Below are positions 49,440-60,612 of a stretch of DNA of 64,000 nt, in pieces; positions within the stretch are counted from its first letter, which is position 1; every line of letters starts with the position of its first letter. The position numbers and the translations under genes were made by a program. The notes under the pieces are model-generated. The model was given only the letters and a program-made list of their open reading frames with translations. It did not search any database and was not told where the DNA came from. This DNA comes from Rattus norvegicus (lineage: Eukaryota; Chordata; Mammalia; Rodentia; Muridae): contig NC_086027.1 of the NCBI RefSeq assembly GCF_036323735.1, forward strand, positions 91,710,662-91,774,661, written 5' to 3'.

Positions 49440-51060
49440 CATCTCATCTGGATACACAAACAAGCAGGCATCTAAGGAGTCGTCATTGTCGTCATTGTCG
49501 TTGTTCTCGTTGTCATCATCATCATCATTCAAACAAACCAGAATGTGACAAAACAACCAAACAGACCAAAGAGCCAAAGAAAAAGCACAAGAAAAAGTGT
49601 ATAGACACAGAGAAATATATGTTCTTTCACACAGAGACAGGAATTTCCTAAAACCCCAAACTGGAAGCCATAATATACACCAAAGGGCCTGTGAGGTAGA
49701 AGAAGTATGAACTGCCCTGATTTAACATTATGAGACAAGGAAGCTGCACAGAAGCCAGTGAGTTGGTTTTGTGTTGGGTAACTCCCACTGGGCATGGGTC
49801 TACCCCTTAGAGTGGTTTGTTTTCCCAGTGAGACTCCCTTGGAGGGAACTAACCTTTCATATGCAAGTGGTTATCAACGGGAGACAGGTTCTGGATTAAA
49901 GATGGGGGCCCATGTCCACTTCTCTTTTCATATGTGGGACACATCTGGTGCAGACCTATGCAGGCCATATGCATGCTGCCTCAGTATGAGGCTGAGTTCA
50001 TACATGGGCCTGTCCTGTCAGCATCTAGGAGGCCCTGGTTCCTTGCTGTTCTCTACTTCCTCTGGCTCTTATACCCTCACTGCCTCCTCTTCTGCAGGTT
50101 CCCGATCCCTGGAGGAGGAATTTAATGGAGACGTCCCTTTAAGTTGAGTGTTGCAAGCTATTTCACTCTCATGTTGTCTGGCTGTGGTTCTCTATTTGCT
50201 CCAATCTGCGGCAGGAGGAAGCTTCTCTGATGATCAGATCTTGGTTCGTTCCTCCCTCAAGCTTTGTGCTGCCCTTGTACCAGCCCATCTTGTATCTTGT
50301 AGGCAGATCACTCTTGGAGATGGAAAGGCTTATGGCTCTGTTGTTTACATTTACTCTTCGTTAGCATGCAGAGTCTTCCAATACTATGAATATTAGTCCT
50401 CAGGGGTTAAGGTGTTAGGTAGGCACCAGCTCAACTTCTCCATGTTCGGTGTGTTGTGCGGGTGTTGTTTTCAGCAATAGGATCTGACAGTCAGTTTGTG
50501 GAGAGCCTTCAATTGCCTTGGAAATGGTTTGGGTAATGTTTAAAGGTTCCCATGGAAGCCCTTTGGACAACAACAGGATTACATGGAACCCATTCCCAGT
50601 TCTAGAAGCTTCATTTGGTGACAGATCTTCAGCTGGCTGTCTCCCAGGTTATTTAGTGATTTTGTTCATATCCCTTTCATATATCTACATATTATAGGAA
50701 GCTTCTATTGTATTTGGTTTTCAAACAACACCCTCAATGGTCCTTTTAGCTGTCCCTCTCCCAATTCCCTCCCCCTCCCTGTTGGATCTTTCCATCTTAC
50801 CTCTCACCCCACCAATCCATAATTATTTATTCTATTTTTCTCTTCCTAGGGAGATCCATCCTTCCCTGTTAGTCTCTTGTTCTACCTAACCTCTTTGGTT
50901 ATGTTTATTATAACTTCCTTATTGATGACTTAGCAGCTAGCATTCTAATATAAGTGAATTCATACCACATTGGTCTTTCTATATTTGAGTTACCTCACTC
51001 AGGATCATTTTTTTTTCTAGTTCTAACCATTCAACTGTGAAAGGAAGGCTACAATTAATG
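49440..51060 (-). repeat. Old L1 (Lx-like) 3' region relic
   Basis: gttttgtgttgggtaactcc, cactgggcatgggtctaccc, ctgcggcaggaggaagcttc and tctgatgatcag match rodent L1 3' UTR phrases. A pyrimidine-rich stretch at 50740-50820 follows. No intact ORF. Strand is tentative. Confidence 0.55.
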
Positions 51061-51117
51061 AGGTTCCTTCCATTCATTTCCAGAGGCATGAGACAAAATA
51101 ATCATCTTTTCAATAAA

Positions 51118-51430
51118 CTTATCCAATGTGGATTGGAGAGAGGGCTGAGTCAAGCACTTCCTAAGAAAACATGAAGACTGGACATTGTAGCATGTGTCTG
51201 TCATCCCAGCTCCTTGATGATATGTGAGATGGACCGTAGAGACCCCTAGAAGTTTGTGGGCCAACTAGCCTGGTCTACACAGCAGTAAACAGCAAGAGAC
51301 ACTGTTTCTAACAGGATGGACAGTGAGGATTGACAAGGTTATTCTCTGACCTTCCACATGTATGGTGTGACTCATGTGTACCCATACTTATATATACAAA
51401 TACACAATACTCATATACACAGGTAGAAAA
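51118..51430 (+). repeat. Degenerate B4/RSINE
   Basis: ggattggagagagggctgag, gtgtctgtcatcccagctcc and gcctggtctacacagcagta. Confidence 0.5.
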
Positions 51431-51999
51431 ATAAAGGGTAATCAATCAATGTTATTAGTAGCAGGAAATAGGCTAATTTCATGTTATCTTTAAAATATCT
51501 TTAAACTTAAAAGCAATTATTTAGTAACAAGGATATTAAACAATAATTAAAATAAGTTAAAACTCAGGATATGAAACTATATTTTTTAGTTCTTTTAATT
51601 TTGTCATATAAATATATTGGCACAGGAGAAGAGGTAGATTACCAAGGGAGAAATTTAATCAATATGAGGATAATGTGGTGATCAAATTGAATGTCATCAG
51701 TAATAGGGCAAACTTAAATCACATACCTTTTGATTTGATGCATTGTGTCCTAATCCTGCAAAATTGTTAACCCAAAGTTTGACCTTAGAGGTCAGGGAGA
51801 GGGAGGGGCTATTCTACTCCATACTGAGGACAATTGCACAATATGAGTCTCTCACATACAATTAACAAACCTGGTGGACTGTTCTAGATTAAAGTAGACT
51901 AAAAGTGCAGCTTCGATTGAATCCAGGATCAAGCATCAGCCCTGGATACTCTTGAGGTAGAAGGCAAGGTTTGGCCATATAGCACACCAGGATGCATGG

Positions 52000-52300
52000 T
52001 ACTTTTACATTTCTTAATCCTGATCATTGCCATGGGAGTCTAAAAGGAGCATCTCTTGGGAAGTACTTGATACAATTTTTATAGTTGAGTGTCCTTTATG
52101 CACTTTATTCTTCATATTTTTACACTCTTATGTTTATTCATTCATATGTATATATAACAAAAATGGTCAAATGAGGGAAGGCTCAAAATCTAGGAGGGGG
52201 TTGGGTTCGTGGGCGTGGCCATTGTAGGAGTGGGTAGAAGAAGGGGGACAAATGATGTAGTTACATTTTAATTAATACAAATTTAAAAATCTGCCTATGA
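52000..52300 (+). repeat. L1 3' terminal fragment
   Basis: A G-rich run (aggagggggttgggttcgtg, gaagaagggggacaaatgat) is followed by acattttaattaatacaaat, as in older L1 3' ends. Degenerate. Confidence 0.4.
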
Positions 52301-52984
52301 ATCCCTTGCTCACTAGAAACCATGCCTTTCCCTTATCTCCCTTTCAGTCTGACTGCTGAAATGGGGTACAAGGCATTCCATTTCCTGTTTATGGTTCATG
52401 AAGTCATCGCTGAGGTTAAAATAGCTTTTTTGAATGTAGAAGAAGCTAGTCACAGACATAAACCTTCCCTATATTGCTAACTAACTGAGCCTTCCCTTGG
52501 TTGCAAAGCAATCCCTACCTGTAAATCATCCCACATGTAACTTGCCCCATGTCCCATACAAGTTAAAGGCAAAAACTCTGTGTGGCATTAGCCTGAATGC
52601 ACTCTGAGCCATTGCTTGTGCTGTTTCGGTCTTTGAAACTTTGATGTTGAGAAGGTCTCTAGCAGTTCAGACGTTTATTTTGTGTGATGTTGTTACAATG
52701 ATAGACAAGACAAACATAAAATGGAACCAACCAGGTTCCTGGTTTTCTTTTATCATCTTGACTTTTCACATCCTCATTTCCCCTACATTTAAACAAGGAT
52801 TCCATCATCTTTAAGATCAAAAACCTATACACTGTAGTCATTATTATATAGGGTGTAACCTATATATTGTTGCTTTACTTATGCATATGATATGGCTGAG
52901 GTCTAACAGTAAGCATTCTATTTGTTCTTATTGCCTTTGTTCCAATTTCACTAGTTGTTTCATAATGTTTCTAGTTAAATGCTG

Positions 52985-53400
52985 CCTTAGGGTTTTACTG
53001 CTGGGAACAGACACCATGACCAAGGTAACTCTTATAAGGGCAACAATATTTAGTTGGGTCTGGCTTACAGGTTCAGAGGTTCAGTCCATTATCATCAAGG
53101 CAGGAACATGGCAGCATCCAGGCAGGCATGGAGCAGGCAGAGTTGAGAGTTCTACATCTTCACTTGAAGGCTTTGTATGTTTAGGCGGGCAATTATATCT
53201 TATCAATTGGATCAGAGGTTATTGTGTTGTGTGTTCTTTCATGTGGCGATTTAAGTTTAAGAGAGTTTGTGGTTGTGGAGCCCACAGTGACACACCTATT
53301 CCAACAAGGCTATACCTCCTAATAGTGCCACTCCCTGGGCCAAGCATATACAAACCACCATATTCCACTCCCTGGCCCTTATAGGATTTTTCAAACCCAT
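52985..53400 (+). repeat. High-copy rodent interspersed repeat
   Basis: acagacaccatgaccaaggt, ggcttacaggttcagaggtt and catccaggcaggcatggagc, ending ttcaaacccatgagtctatg. Family not named. Confidence 0.6.
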
Positions 53401-53630
53401 GAGTCTATGGGGACCATACCTAAACATAGCATGATGAAAAATACATTTAGCCTAACTTCCAAAGTCCCCATAGTCTATAGCAGTCTCAACAATGCTAAAA
53501 GCCCAAAGTTCAAGGTCTCTTCTGAGATTCATCCAATCACTTAACTGTAATCCCCAGAGCAAGACAGGAAAACAGATGGGCAAACTCCAAACTCTGCATC
53601 TCCATGTCTGATGTCAAAGTGAGAGGCCAA

Positions 53631-54485
53631 ATCTTTTAAGTTCAGACTCTATTCTAGAGAGCTAAGCCTAATTTTAAACTCAGGTAACCAGACTGGTACC
53701 TAGCATTAGTTTCCAAGTTGCCCTGAGCCAAGCTCCAGTCTCTAGGCCAATCCCCAACAAGACCAGTGTCTCCAGGTTACACCCTCAACAAGACCAGCAT
53801 CTCCAGGTTATTCCCCCAACAAGCCTGCCCCCCCCCAGGTTACAAGCCCACCCCCTGCTTAAGGACCACCAATGCAGAGGAGAAGAGAAATTAAGTTTAT
53901 GATATGACTCCTAGCACCAGTCAATGATGTTAGAGGCCACAGTAGCTTTTCAATAGTGTAGTGCCAGGGAAACGTTAGTGATCCCCCAAAACACAGATAG
54001 GAGCCGATCTGATGCAACTCATAGCAGTGAGCAGGGTTAAGTGTGCAAGCATCTAATTGGAAAACTACTGTGGCTTGTAACCTGGGGGTGCAGGTTTGTT
54101 GTGGGAATAACCTGGAGACGCTGGTCTTGTTGGGGATTGGCCTAGAGACTGGAGCTAGGCTCATGTTTGGTTGGGGGGGAGCAACTTGGAAACTAATGCT
54201 AGGTACTAATGCCTATTAGTTTACCTGAGTTCAAACTTAGGTCAGGTTCTCCAAAATGGAGTCTGAACTTAAAAGGTTCGGCATCTCAGTGGGTGCTTGC
54301 ACACTTACCCCTTGCTTGCAGCTTACTGTAAAGCCTTGCCCCAATAGGTATTTGGGGCTCCCCATCACCAAAACCGTCCTGTATGACAGTGGTGTTGAGG
54401 GCCTGAGCAGGCTTTAAATTACATCAGATCAGCTCCTGTCTATTTTTTTGGGGGGGGAGGCACTAGCATTTCCCTGGCACTACAA
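53631..54485. repeat. Inverted, rearranged LTR-like repeat
   Basis: The left arm 53631-53850 matches the reverse complement of the right arm 54071-54276, including tagtttccaagttgc, agtctctaggccaatccccaa and ctccaggttattccc, with small indels; the spacer is 220 bp. A further segment at about 53948-54050 (tagtgccagggaaacgttag) matches in reverse the region 54410-54485. Likely two copies of one LTR or LTR-like element in opposite orientation, the plus copy internally rearranged. Confidence 0.7.
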
Positions 54486-54679
54486 AGTGATCTTCAGATC
54501 TCCAACTTCTTTTTCATTTTTGTTGACTGCAATGAGTTTCTTTTTCCTGGGCTGGTTCCACCCCCTGTTATCAGCTTTCCTTAGCAGAAAGCCCACAGCT
54601 CTGGCATCTCAAGCATCTTGGGGTCTCCAAGGCAACTTCAACGCTACAGTTTCCTGTTCCAATGTCTGAGATCCACGCA

Positions 54680-54960
54680 CCTAGGTACTGGCCCAGTCTC
54701 TGTGAGGTCATATGTGCATCAGTCTTGCTGTGTCTGAAGAACCTGTGTCTAAGTCATCTGTCACCTCTGGGCCTGTGGCTCTCAGAATCTTTCCATGATG
54801 AAGACATTTAGGGCTGAGTTCCCGACAGGGCAATGTTCCCTGTATGTTGTCTGGTCAAGGGTCTCTATTAATTCCCATCGACTGCAAGATGAAGTTTCTC
54901 TGATGAGATCGGATTCCTTCCCATTTCTCTCTCTCAATATTGTGAGCTAATTCCTAAGAC
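54680..54960. repeat. L1-derived fragment
   Basis: tgtgaggtcatatgtgcatc and gtctaagtcatctgtcacct match phrases of the old rodent L1 3' UTR. Confidence 0.4.
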
Positions 54961-55101
54961 AGGCAGCATAGATGACTCAGAAAAGAGGAAAAAGCAGTGT
55001 TGATGTCTGGGGGACCTGCTTGGAATGTGAGGGAAGTACTCTTAGCCTTGCCTATATTCTTCTGTAGTTTTCACATCTGTTGTGGACATGTCTTAGGCTA
55101 A

Positions 55102-55104
<3 letters not shown>

Positions 55105-55132
<28 letters not shown>
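55105..55132 (+). repeat. (TCTG)n microsatellite
   Basis: About six TCTG units. Confidence 0.9.
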
Positions 55133-55772
55133 CCTCCCTTCCTCCTTCCAATCCCTCTTTCTCTCCTGAGACCTTGATGTCTTTGGCTGATTGAAGATCG
55201 GATATGATGGTGAAGACAGTCATTGGCTTGCTTCTGTGCTGAGACATATTAATACTTCAGTCTTATCTCAAAAACTAAGAATTATGATTACTGTTCTCCT
55301 TCACTAAGGGCTTCCCATGCAGTGATGGCACAAGGTCACCGCAATACATGGGTGATGCCTGTAACATTTGGAAGGCTTCCATGGGTTAACGTCATGGTCT
55401 AAGGTCTTCTTGCCTCATTCTCTCAGTCTAATTTTGTACCACTGGCACCTGGACACCATTCTTTAGGTAAATTTCTATTTCCATAACTGATCCCATGCAT
55501 ACTCTACATTGGTTTTAAAACATGTCTGAGACTCAAACCATTCCTTCTGAATTTACAGTAATCTGGCTCACTCTTTTTTTGGCACTCTACAGTGTCCCCT
55601 TGTATGGACAGATCATGTGATCAGACCTCATTAACAGAAGACTGACCAGTGGTTCAGTTTTCCTAGACTTTTTACTCCATGTACTGCAATAAATGCTAAA
55701 TGATGAGATTTTATATTAGATCTGAAAATTCAAAACTATAAGGCATTTTCTTTTACAATTTCTACATTTTTA

Positions 55773-55953
55773 AAAAAGATTTATTTATTTATTCTATAGA
55801 AGTACTCTGTAACTGTCTCCAGACCCACCAGAAGAGGGCATCGGATCGCATTACAGATGGTTGTGAGCCACCATGTGGTTGCTAGGATTTGAACTCAGGG
55901 CCTCTGGAAGAGCAATCAGTGCTCTCAACCACTGAGCCATCTCTCCAGCCCTC
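55773..55953 (-). repeat. B2 SINE
   Basis: agatttatttatttattcta, ccagaagagggcatcggatc and accactgagccatctctcca in reverse orientation. Confidence 0.93.
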
Positions 55954-56463
55954 TTGTTTTGATTTTTAAATATTCAGATTGGTAGGTGGCTGTCCTTGGC
56001 GACAATGTCATTTCACATTCTTGCTTCTCTAGTAGAAGAATGTCACACCACATCTATGCCTGAAGTTTGCCACCCATTTTCAAAACTGACTAGAAGAAAA
56101 CTGCTAAAGGATGAATTCCCTAGTCATTTGCATTTAATGTGAATTGATACCAGTGGTGGTATTGTGCGTGTGTGTATGTGTGTGTGTGTGTGCATGTGTG
56201 TATGCAGATGTAGATGTATATTGTCAGGCTAAAATATTTCAGGCTCAAATACAGATTTGAAACAGATAAAGGACTTACAATTTCAATGCTAGCTAACACA
56301 CTCTTATTATTTACGGTTCAAGTCCACAATAAATTCCAGCCATTCAGTGAGGATGCTCTCCTCCCTCTCAGTGCTACCCATCCATCCATCCTCCCTCAGA
56401 AGTACCCACCAAACAAGACGCTTTTGTGAGTCAGGGATGTAAGGGACTTTTTTTTTTTTGTAG

Positions 56464-56469
56464 TTTATT
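56464..56469 (-). terminator. Candidate poly-A signal of Scygr copy 4
   Basis: A minus-strand AATAAA (context TCTAATAAACTAC) about 630 bp after the stop, followed within a few bases by an A-run on the minus strand. The distance is close to that seen for copy 2, which supports it modestly. Confidence 0.3.
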
Positions 56470-57101
56470 AGACATTAAGGACATGGCAAAAACCCAGCTA
56501 TAGTAGCAGTAGAAGAGACACTAGGAATCCAGTTTACAGAGAAAGGGAAGAGAGACATTGGTGGACAACTACTTGAACATATGATGGGAATCAAATACAG
56601 GCAGACTAGCCTGTGGGTCTGAGGTCCCAGTGATCTGAGATCCTACTGATCTACTCTGTAGGCACCGACGGCTGCTCAGGTGCTCACATTTTAACTACCG
56701 GGAATCTAGACTGCTTTCAACTGGGAGGCCTTGGAGAGAAGATTGCACGAAAGCCAAGGTTCCAGAACAATCTCATAAGCAGGGCATTGATCAGGAGTGG
56801 CGGACAGGAGGAGCCTGAAGTACTTACCCTGATCCCAGGGGCATAGGCCAGGCCCCAGGGCAGCCCAAATCAGCAATTCGCCAAGAGTTTTAACACCAGA
56901 GAACAATCAGGAAGTTTCCATGTTAGGCCTCAGAGGACCTTGTGAGAGTTGTCCATGCAACTACTTTAAAGATCAAGGAAGAAAGTGTGAGAGAGTACGA
57001 GTGACAGTCAGCCGGAGACAGGCAGGATGGGGTGTAAGAGGCCTTTAGCTATAGGGAGCGATGGGACAGAGGACTCGCACAGCTCCTGAACATCCTTTTG
57101 T

Positions 57102-57536
57102 TTAGCAGCAGCACTGCTTCTTGCAGCCACACTTCTGCTGGCAGCAGCATTTCTGCTGACAACAGCCCTTCCCACAGCCACAGCCACAGCCACAGGAGCC
57201 ACAGCCACAGGAGCGGCGGCAGCAGCTGCGGCGGCAGCAGACCACCACAGGCCTGCAACAGCCACAGCAGCCACAGCAGCCACCACAGCAGCCACCGCAG
57301 CAGCCGACCCGGTAGCACCTGCAGGAGGTGCAGCTGCTACAGCCTCCACAGCCTCCACAGTCACCACAGCCGCCGCAGCCTCCGCAACCGCCACAGCCGC
57401 CACAGCCGCCACAACTTCCGCAGCCACCACAGCCGCCGCAGCCACCGCAACCGCCACAGCCGCCACAGCCGCCACAACTTCCGCAGCCACCACAGCTACT
57501 GCAGCCGCCGCAACCTCCACAACCACAGCAACCCAT
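57102..57536 (-). CDS. SCYGR/Krtap28-type cysteine-glycine repeat protein, copy 4 (type B)
   Basis: This encodes 144 residues. MGCCGCGGCGGCSSCGG is followed by Gly-Cys repeats with a duplicated longer module (GSCGGCGGCGG and GSCGGCGG). An unusual Asp interrupts the repeat (GCGDCGG), then comes the type B block CSSCTSCRCYRVGCCGG shared with copy 3. The C-terminus is RPVVVCCRRSCCRRSCGCGSCGCGCGCGKGCC, QQKCCCQQKCGCKKQCCC, so it combines a type B core with a type A-like tail. It is divergent to copy 5, with 2.18 kb between starts. The stop is TAA, and the downstream sequence differs from copies 1 and 2. Function is inferred only from family composition. Confidence 0.84.
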   Translation of the reverse strand: MGCCGCGGCGGCSSCGGCGSCGGCGGCGGCGGCGGCGGCGSCGGCGGCGGCGGCGGCGDCGGCGGCSSCTSCRCYRVGCCGGCCGGCCGCCGCCRPVVVCCRRSCCRRSCGCGSCGCGCGCGKGCCQQKCCCQQKCGCKKQCCC

Positions 57537-57632
57537 GGTGTCAGTAGAGAGGACTCAGGTGCAGTGAGGAGAGAGACTCAGGAGAGGACAGGGAGATGTG
57601 ATGCTGCTCCTGCAGAGGGAGCCCCTTATATA
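57537..57632 (-). promoter_or_regulatory. Core promoter and leader of Scygr copy 4
   Basis: A minus-strand TATATAAG (57632-57625) is followed by GGGCTCCC and the family leader ending CTCTACTGACACCATGG. TATA-to-ATG distance is 96 bp. A TCAACAAGGAAG element lies about 78 bp upstream (57708-57715 region). Confidence 0.7.
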
Positions 57633-57795
57633 CCAACTCCTCGGCACATTTAGCTCACTCTTGTTTATCTACATTTCCGTGAAAGAACTCACGAGGCCTC
57701 TGGCATGCTTCCTTGTTGACTTCCTGAGCTTATAGTTAGCCCTAACTTTTACTCACCTCTTCAAGGCTATATTTAGATCCCAGCATGAACCTGAC

Positions 57796-57799
<4 letters not shown>

Positions 57800-57863
<64 letters not shown>

Positions 57864-57882
57864 GTGTATGTGTGTGTGTGTT
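57800..57882 (+). repeat. (TC)n(GT)n microsatellite
   Basis: About 30 TC units followed by a short TGTG run, about 165 bp upstream of the copy 4 TATA box. Confidence 0.95.
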
Positions 57883-58592
57883 TTACTGTAGTATATTCAA
57901 CAAGGCCTGGCGTATTGTAAGCAATCATTGGATACCTTTAAGATTAAATAAGTCCTGAGAATATTTTGGAAGACTCTCTTGCAGATACACTCTTTCGTAG
58001 CTATGAATACCAAATCTAGGGTCAGATAAAAGCATTGTGTTTCTTGCAGGTCAGACAAAACAGTCTTCATCCATCTCTGGGAACTCTTTGGGAACATGCC
58101 CCTTTAGGAAAGTGCTCTCAGAAGAATTGGTGGAAAATCTGGCCTCAAAGGGACATGGCACGCAGCCCTAAAGTTATCCATCTCAGGTTAAACCACAGTT
58201 GTTCTCTTCATGGTTCCCTGGGATTTTAATTCACTAGAAAAAAAAAACTTTAAAGTTTCAGTGAAATAAGTATATGGTATCTGATGTTAAAAATACAGTT
58301 TTGTGACAGACAGCCCACCTCACAGCCTGTCCCAAGCTACCTGCAAGGGAGGGTAAGGTGCCTATCCTTTTGTTGATCTGTTATATGGTTATTTTTGAAA
58401 TCCTGAAACTCCCATAAGATGAAATGCTGCTTGGAAATGTCCAGGTGACTCAGCCTGCCAGGTTTCTATTTCTGGTTCCAAGTCCTGCAGCAGTCATGTG
58501 CAGTGGGTGGTTTCGGTCTTTTTGCTTAACTGTCTTCGTAGGTAAGGCGGTTTGCCTAATTTAGATGCCACCAACGAGCCATAGCAGAGATC

Positions 58593-59125
58593 GTGCATGT
58601 GGTGTGCATGCGGTGTTCATGAGGTGTGTATGCAGTGTGCATGTGGTGTGCATGCGGTGTTCATGAGGTGTGCATGTGGTGTGCATGCGGTGTTCATGAG
58701 GTGTGCATGTGGTGTGCATGCGGTGTTCATGAGGTGTGCATGTGGTGTGCATGCAGTACTCATGAGGTGTGCATGCGGTGTGCATGTGGTGTGCATGCGG
58801 TGTTCATGAGGTGTGCATGCGGTGTTCATGAGGTGTGCATGTGGTGTGCATGTGGTGTGCATGCAGTACTCATGAGGTGTGCATGCGGTGTGCATGTGGT
58901 GTGCATGCGGTGTTCATGAGGTGTGCATGTGGTGTGCATGCGGTGTTCATGAGGTGTGCATGTGGTGTGCATGCGGTGTTCATGAGGTGTGCATGTGGTG
59001 TGCATGCAGTACTCATGTGGTGTGCATGCGGTGTGCATGTGATGTGCATGCGGTGTTCATGAGGTGTGCATGCGGTGGGTATGAGGTGTGCATGCGGTGT
59101 GCATGAGGTGTGCATGTGCCATGCA
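58593..59125 (+). repeat. GTGCATG minisatellite with 11/33-bp hierarchy
   Basis: About 533 bp built from 11-bp units (GTGCATGTGGT, GTGCATGCGGT, GTTCATGAGGT) organised mainly as 33-bp triplets. Variant GTGCATGCAGT-ACTCATGAGGT units recur at intervals. It lies between divergent Scygr copies 4 and 5. Because 33 is divisible by three, open frames run through both strands; these are not genes. Confidence 0.95.
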
Positions 59126-59619
59126 TACCACACCACTGTCTCTACTCAGCTTACATGTAGGCTCTGGTCACAGATGGACGATCTGGCTTTTCAGGGCTGT
59201 ATCTACTCTGGGATGCCCACGTGCCAGGGCTCCAACTGTGATCTCTTTACTAAGCCATTGGGAAAAGAAGGAGAGCAAAAGCACTAAAACCCACCCCTTG
59301 GTTTGCCTCTCGTAAACCAGAGGCTGGGAGGGCTGTTCCTACTCAACAGTTTCCTTACCCAGCAACTCGGGGATCCAGCCTCATGCAGAGGACACTAGGA
59401 AATGTCTCCTTTTCTGATGCGTTTTATGAATCATTTTTATGCTCCTGGATTAAATAGGCGCCATACTTTTTCACTCCCAAATGAATACCTAACAGGTTTA
59501 CAAGACAGTGATGCTAAAAATAGCACTGCTTTTGTGGCACGCTAACTCAAGAAGGAAGTAAATAAGGTCTTGGAAAGTTCTCCATGGAAACTAGGCTAAA
59601 AATAAGGGGGAAGGGGCAG

Positions 59620-59716
59620 TATAAAAGGGAGCTCCCTGTGGAAAGGGGTCATCATATCATCCTCTCCTCTCCTGAGTCTCTCTCCTCACTGCACCTGAGT
59701 CCTCTCTACTGACACC
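59620..59716 (+). promoter_or_regulatory. Core promoter and leader of Scygr copy 5
   Basis: A canonical TATAAAA at 59620-59626 is followed by GGGAGCTCCC and the family leader ending CTCTACTGACACCATGG. A TCAAGAAGGAAGTAA element lies about 64 bp upstream (GGAAG at 59554). This is the strongest TATA box of the five. Confidence 0.75.
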
Positions 59717-60151
59717 ATGGGTTGCTGTGGTTGTGGAGGTTGTGGTGGCTGTGGCGGCTGTGGTGGCTGCGGTGGCTGTGGCGGCTGTGGCGGCTGCGGT
59801 GGCTGTGGTGGCTGCGGCAGCTGTGGCGGCTGTGGTGGCTGTGGTGGCTGCGGCGGCTGTGGCGGCTGCGGCGGCTGTGGTGGCTGTGGTGGCTGCGGCA
59901 GCTGTGGCGGCTGTGGCGGCTGCGGTGGCTGTGGTGGCTGTGGCGGCTGTGGTGGCTGTGGTGGCTGCTGTGGTGGCTGCTGTGGCTGCTGTGGCTGTTG
60001 CAGGCCTGTGGTTGTCTGCTGCTGCCGCCGCACCTGCTGCAGCTCCTGTGGCTGCGGCTCCTGTGGCTGCGGCTGTGGGAAGGGCTGTTGTTGCCAGCAG
60101 AAGTGCGGCTGCTGCCAGCAGAAGTGTGGCTGCAAGAAGTGCTGTTGCTAG
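59717..60151 (+). CDS. SCYGR/Krtap28-type cysteine-glycine repeat protein, copy 5 (type A)
   Basis: This encodes 144 residues, with the longest pure Gly-Cys tract in the window (about residues 2-83). The tract is interrupted by Ser twice at a spacing that suggests internal duplication of a GCGSCGG-containing block. The C-terminal half (RPVVVCCCRRTCCSSCGCGSCGCGCGKGCC, CCQQKCGCC, QQKCGCKKCCC) is essentially that of copy 1. The start caccATGG lies 97 bp after a canonical TATAAAA. It is type A, without the TSCRCYRVG block, and divergent from copy 4. Antisense Pro-Gln and other-frame Leu/Trp or Val/Ala frames here are repeat shadows. Confidence 0.86.
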   Translation: MGCCGCGGCGGCGGCGGCGGCGGCGGCGGCGGCGSCGGCGGCGGCGGCGGCGGCGGCGGCGSCGGCGGCGGCGGCGGCGGCGGCCGGCCGCCGCCRPVVVCCCRRTCCSSCGCGSCGCGCGKGCCCQQKCGCCQQKCGCKKCCC

Positions 60152-60198
60152 GCAGGGTGCAGGGCCTCCGAGCAGACGCTACCAGTACCGAGATGTTG

Positions 60199-60612
60199 GT
60201 AAGTCCTGGGTGCAGGGGATGGTACAAGTTACTCTGATCTCACTTCTACGGCTTTTCTCTGCCCTAGTCTGGGTGTACCCTGCTGTCTCCCCAGCACCTG
60301 TCTCCCCAGCACCTGAACTCTGGCACTTTGTTCCCAGAACTAAATACTCTGAGGTTCAAATAATTTTTTTTAATCTTTTAAAATGCAGTCATAGTCAATG
60401 CTGTGGAAGGACAAAGATGCAGGGAATCTTGGGTACTGATGTCCATGAAGTTGTATAATGGCTTTCATTGTGTTTTCCTTCGTGAATTTCTACCTATGCT
60501 TTAGGTCTCCTTGCACTTAACAGTGGTAATCTATATTTTCTGTAGTCACAGAAGTCTTTCTAGAGTCTACACATTGTGTTAGTCCCTTTAAAAAATAAAA
60601 TTACAGAATAAA
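60199..60612 (+). other. Candidate 3' UTR region of Scygr copy 5
   Basis: The donor-like TGTTG|GTAAGT at 60199 lies 47 bp after the stop, comparable to copies 2 and 3. AATAAA hexamers lie at 60594-60599 and 60607-60612. Splicing is unproven. Confidence 0.38.

Noticed and set aside
58561..59136. Overlapping CACGVHAVFMR and TACTPHEH repeat frames, and a CRISPR-like look
   Set aside because: Products of the 11/33-bp minisatellite in a mammalian genome; units are directly tandem without unique spacers, so not a CRISPR array.
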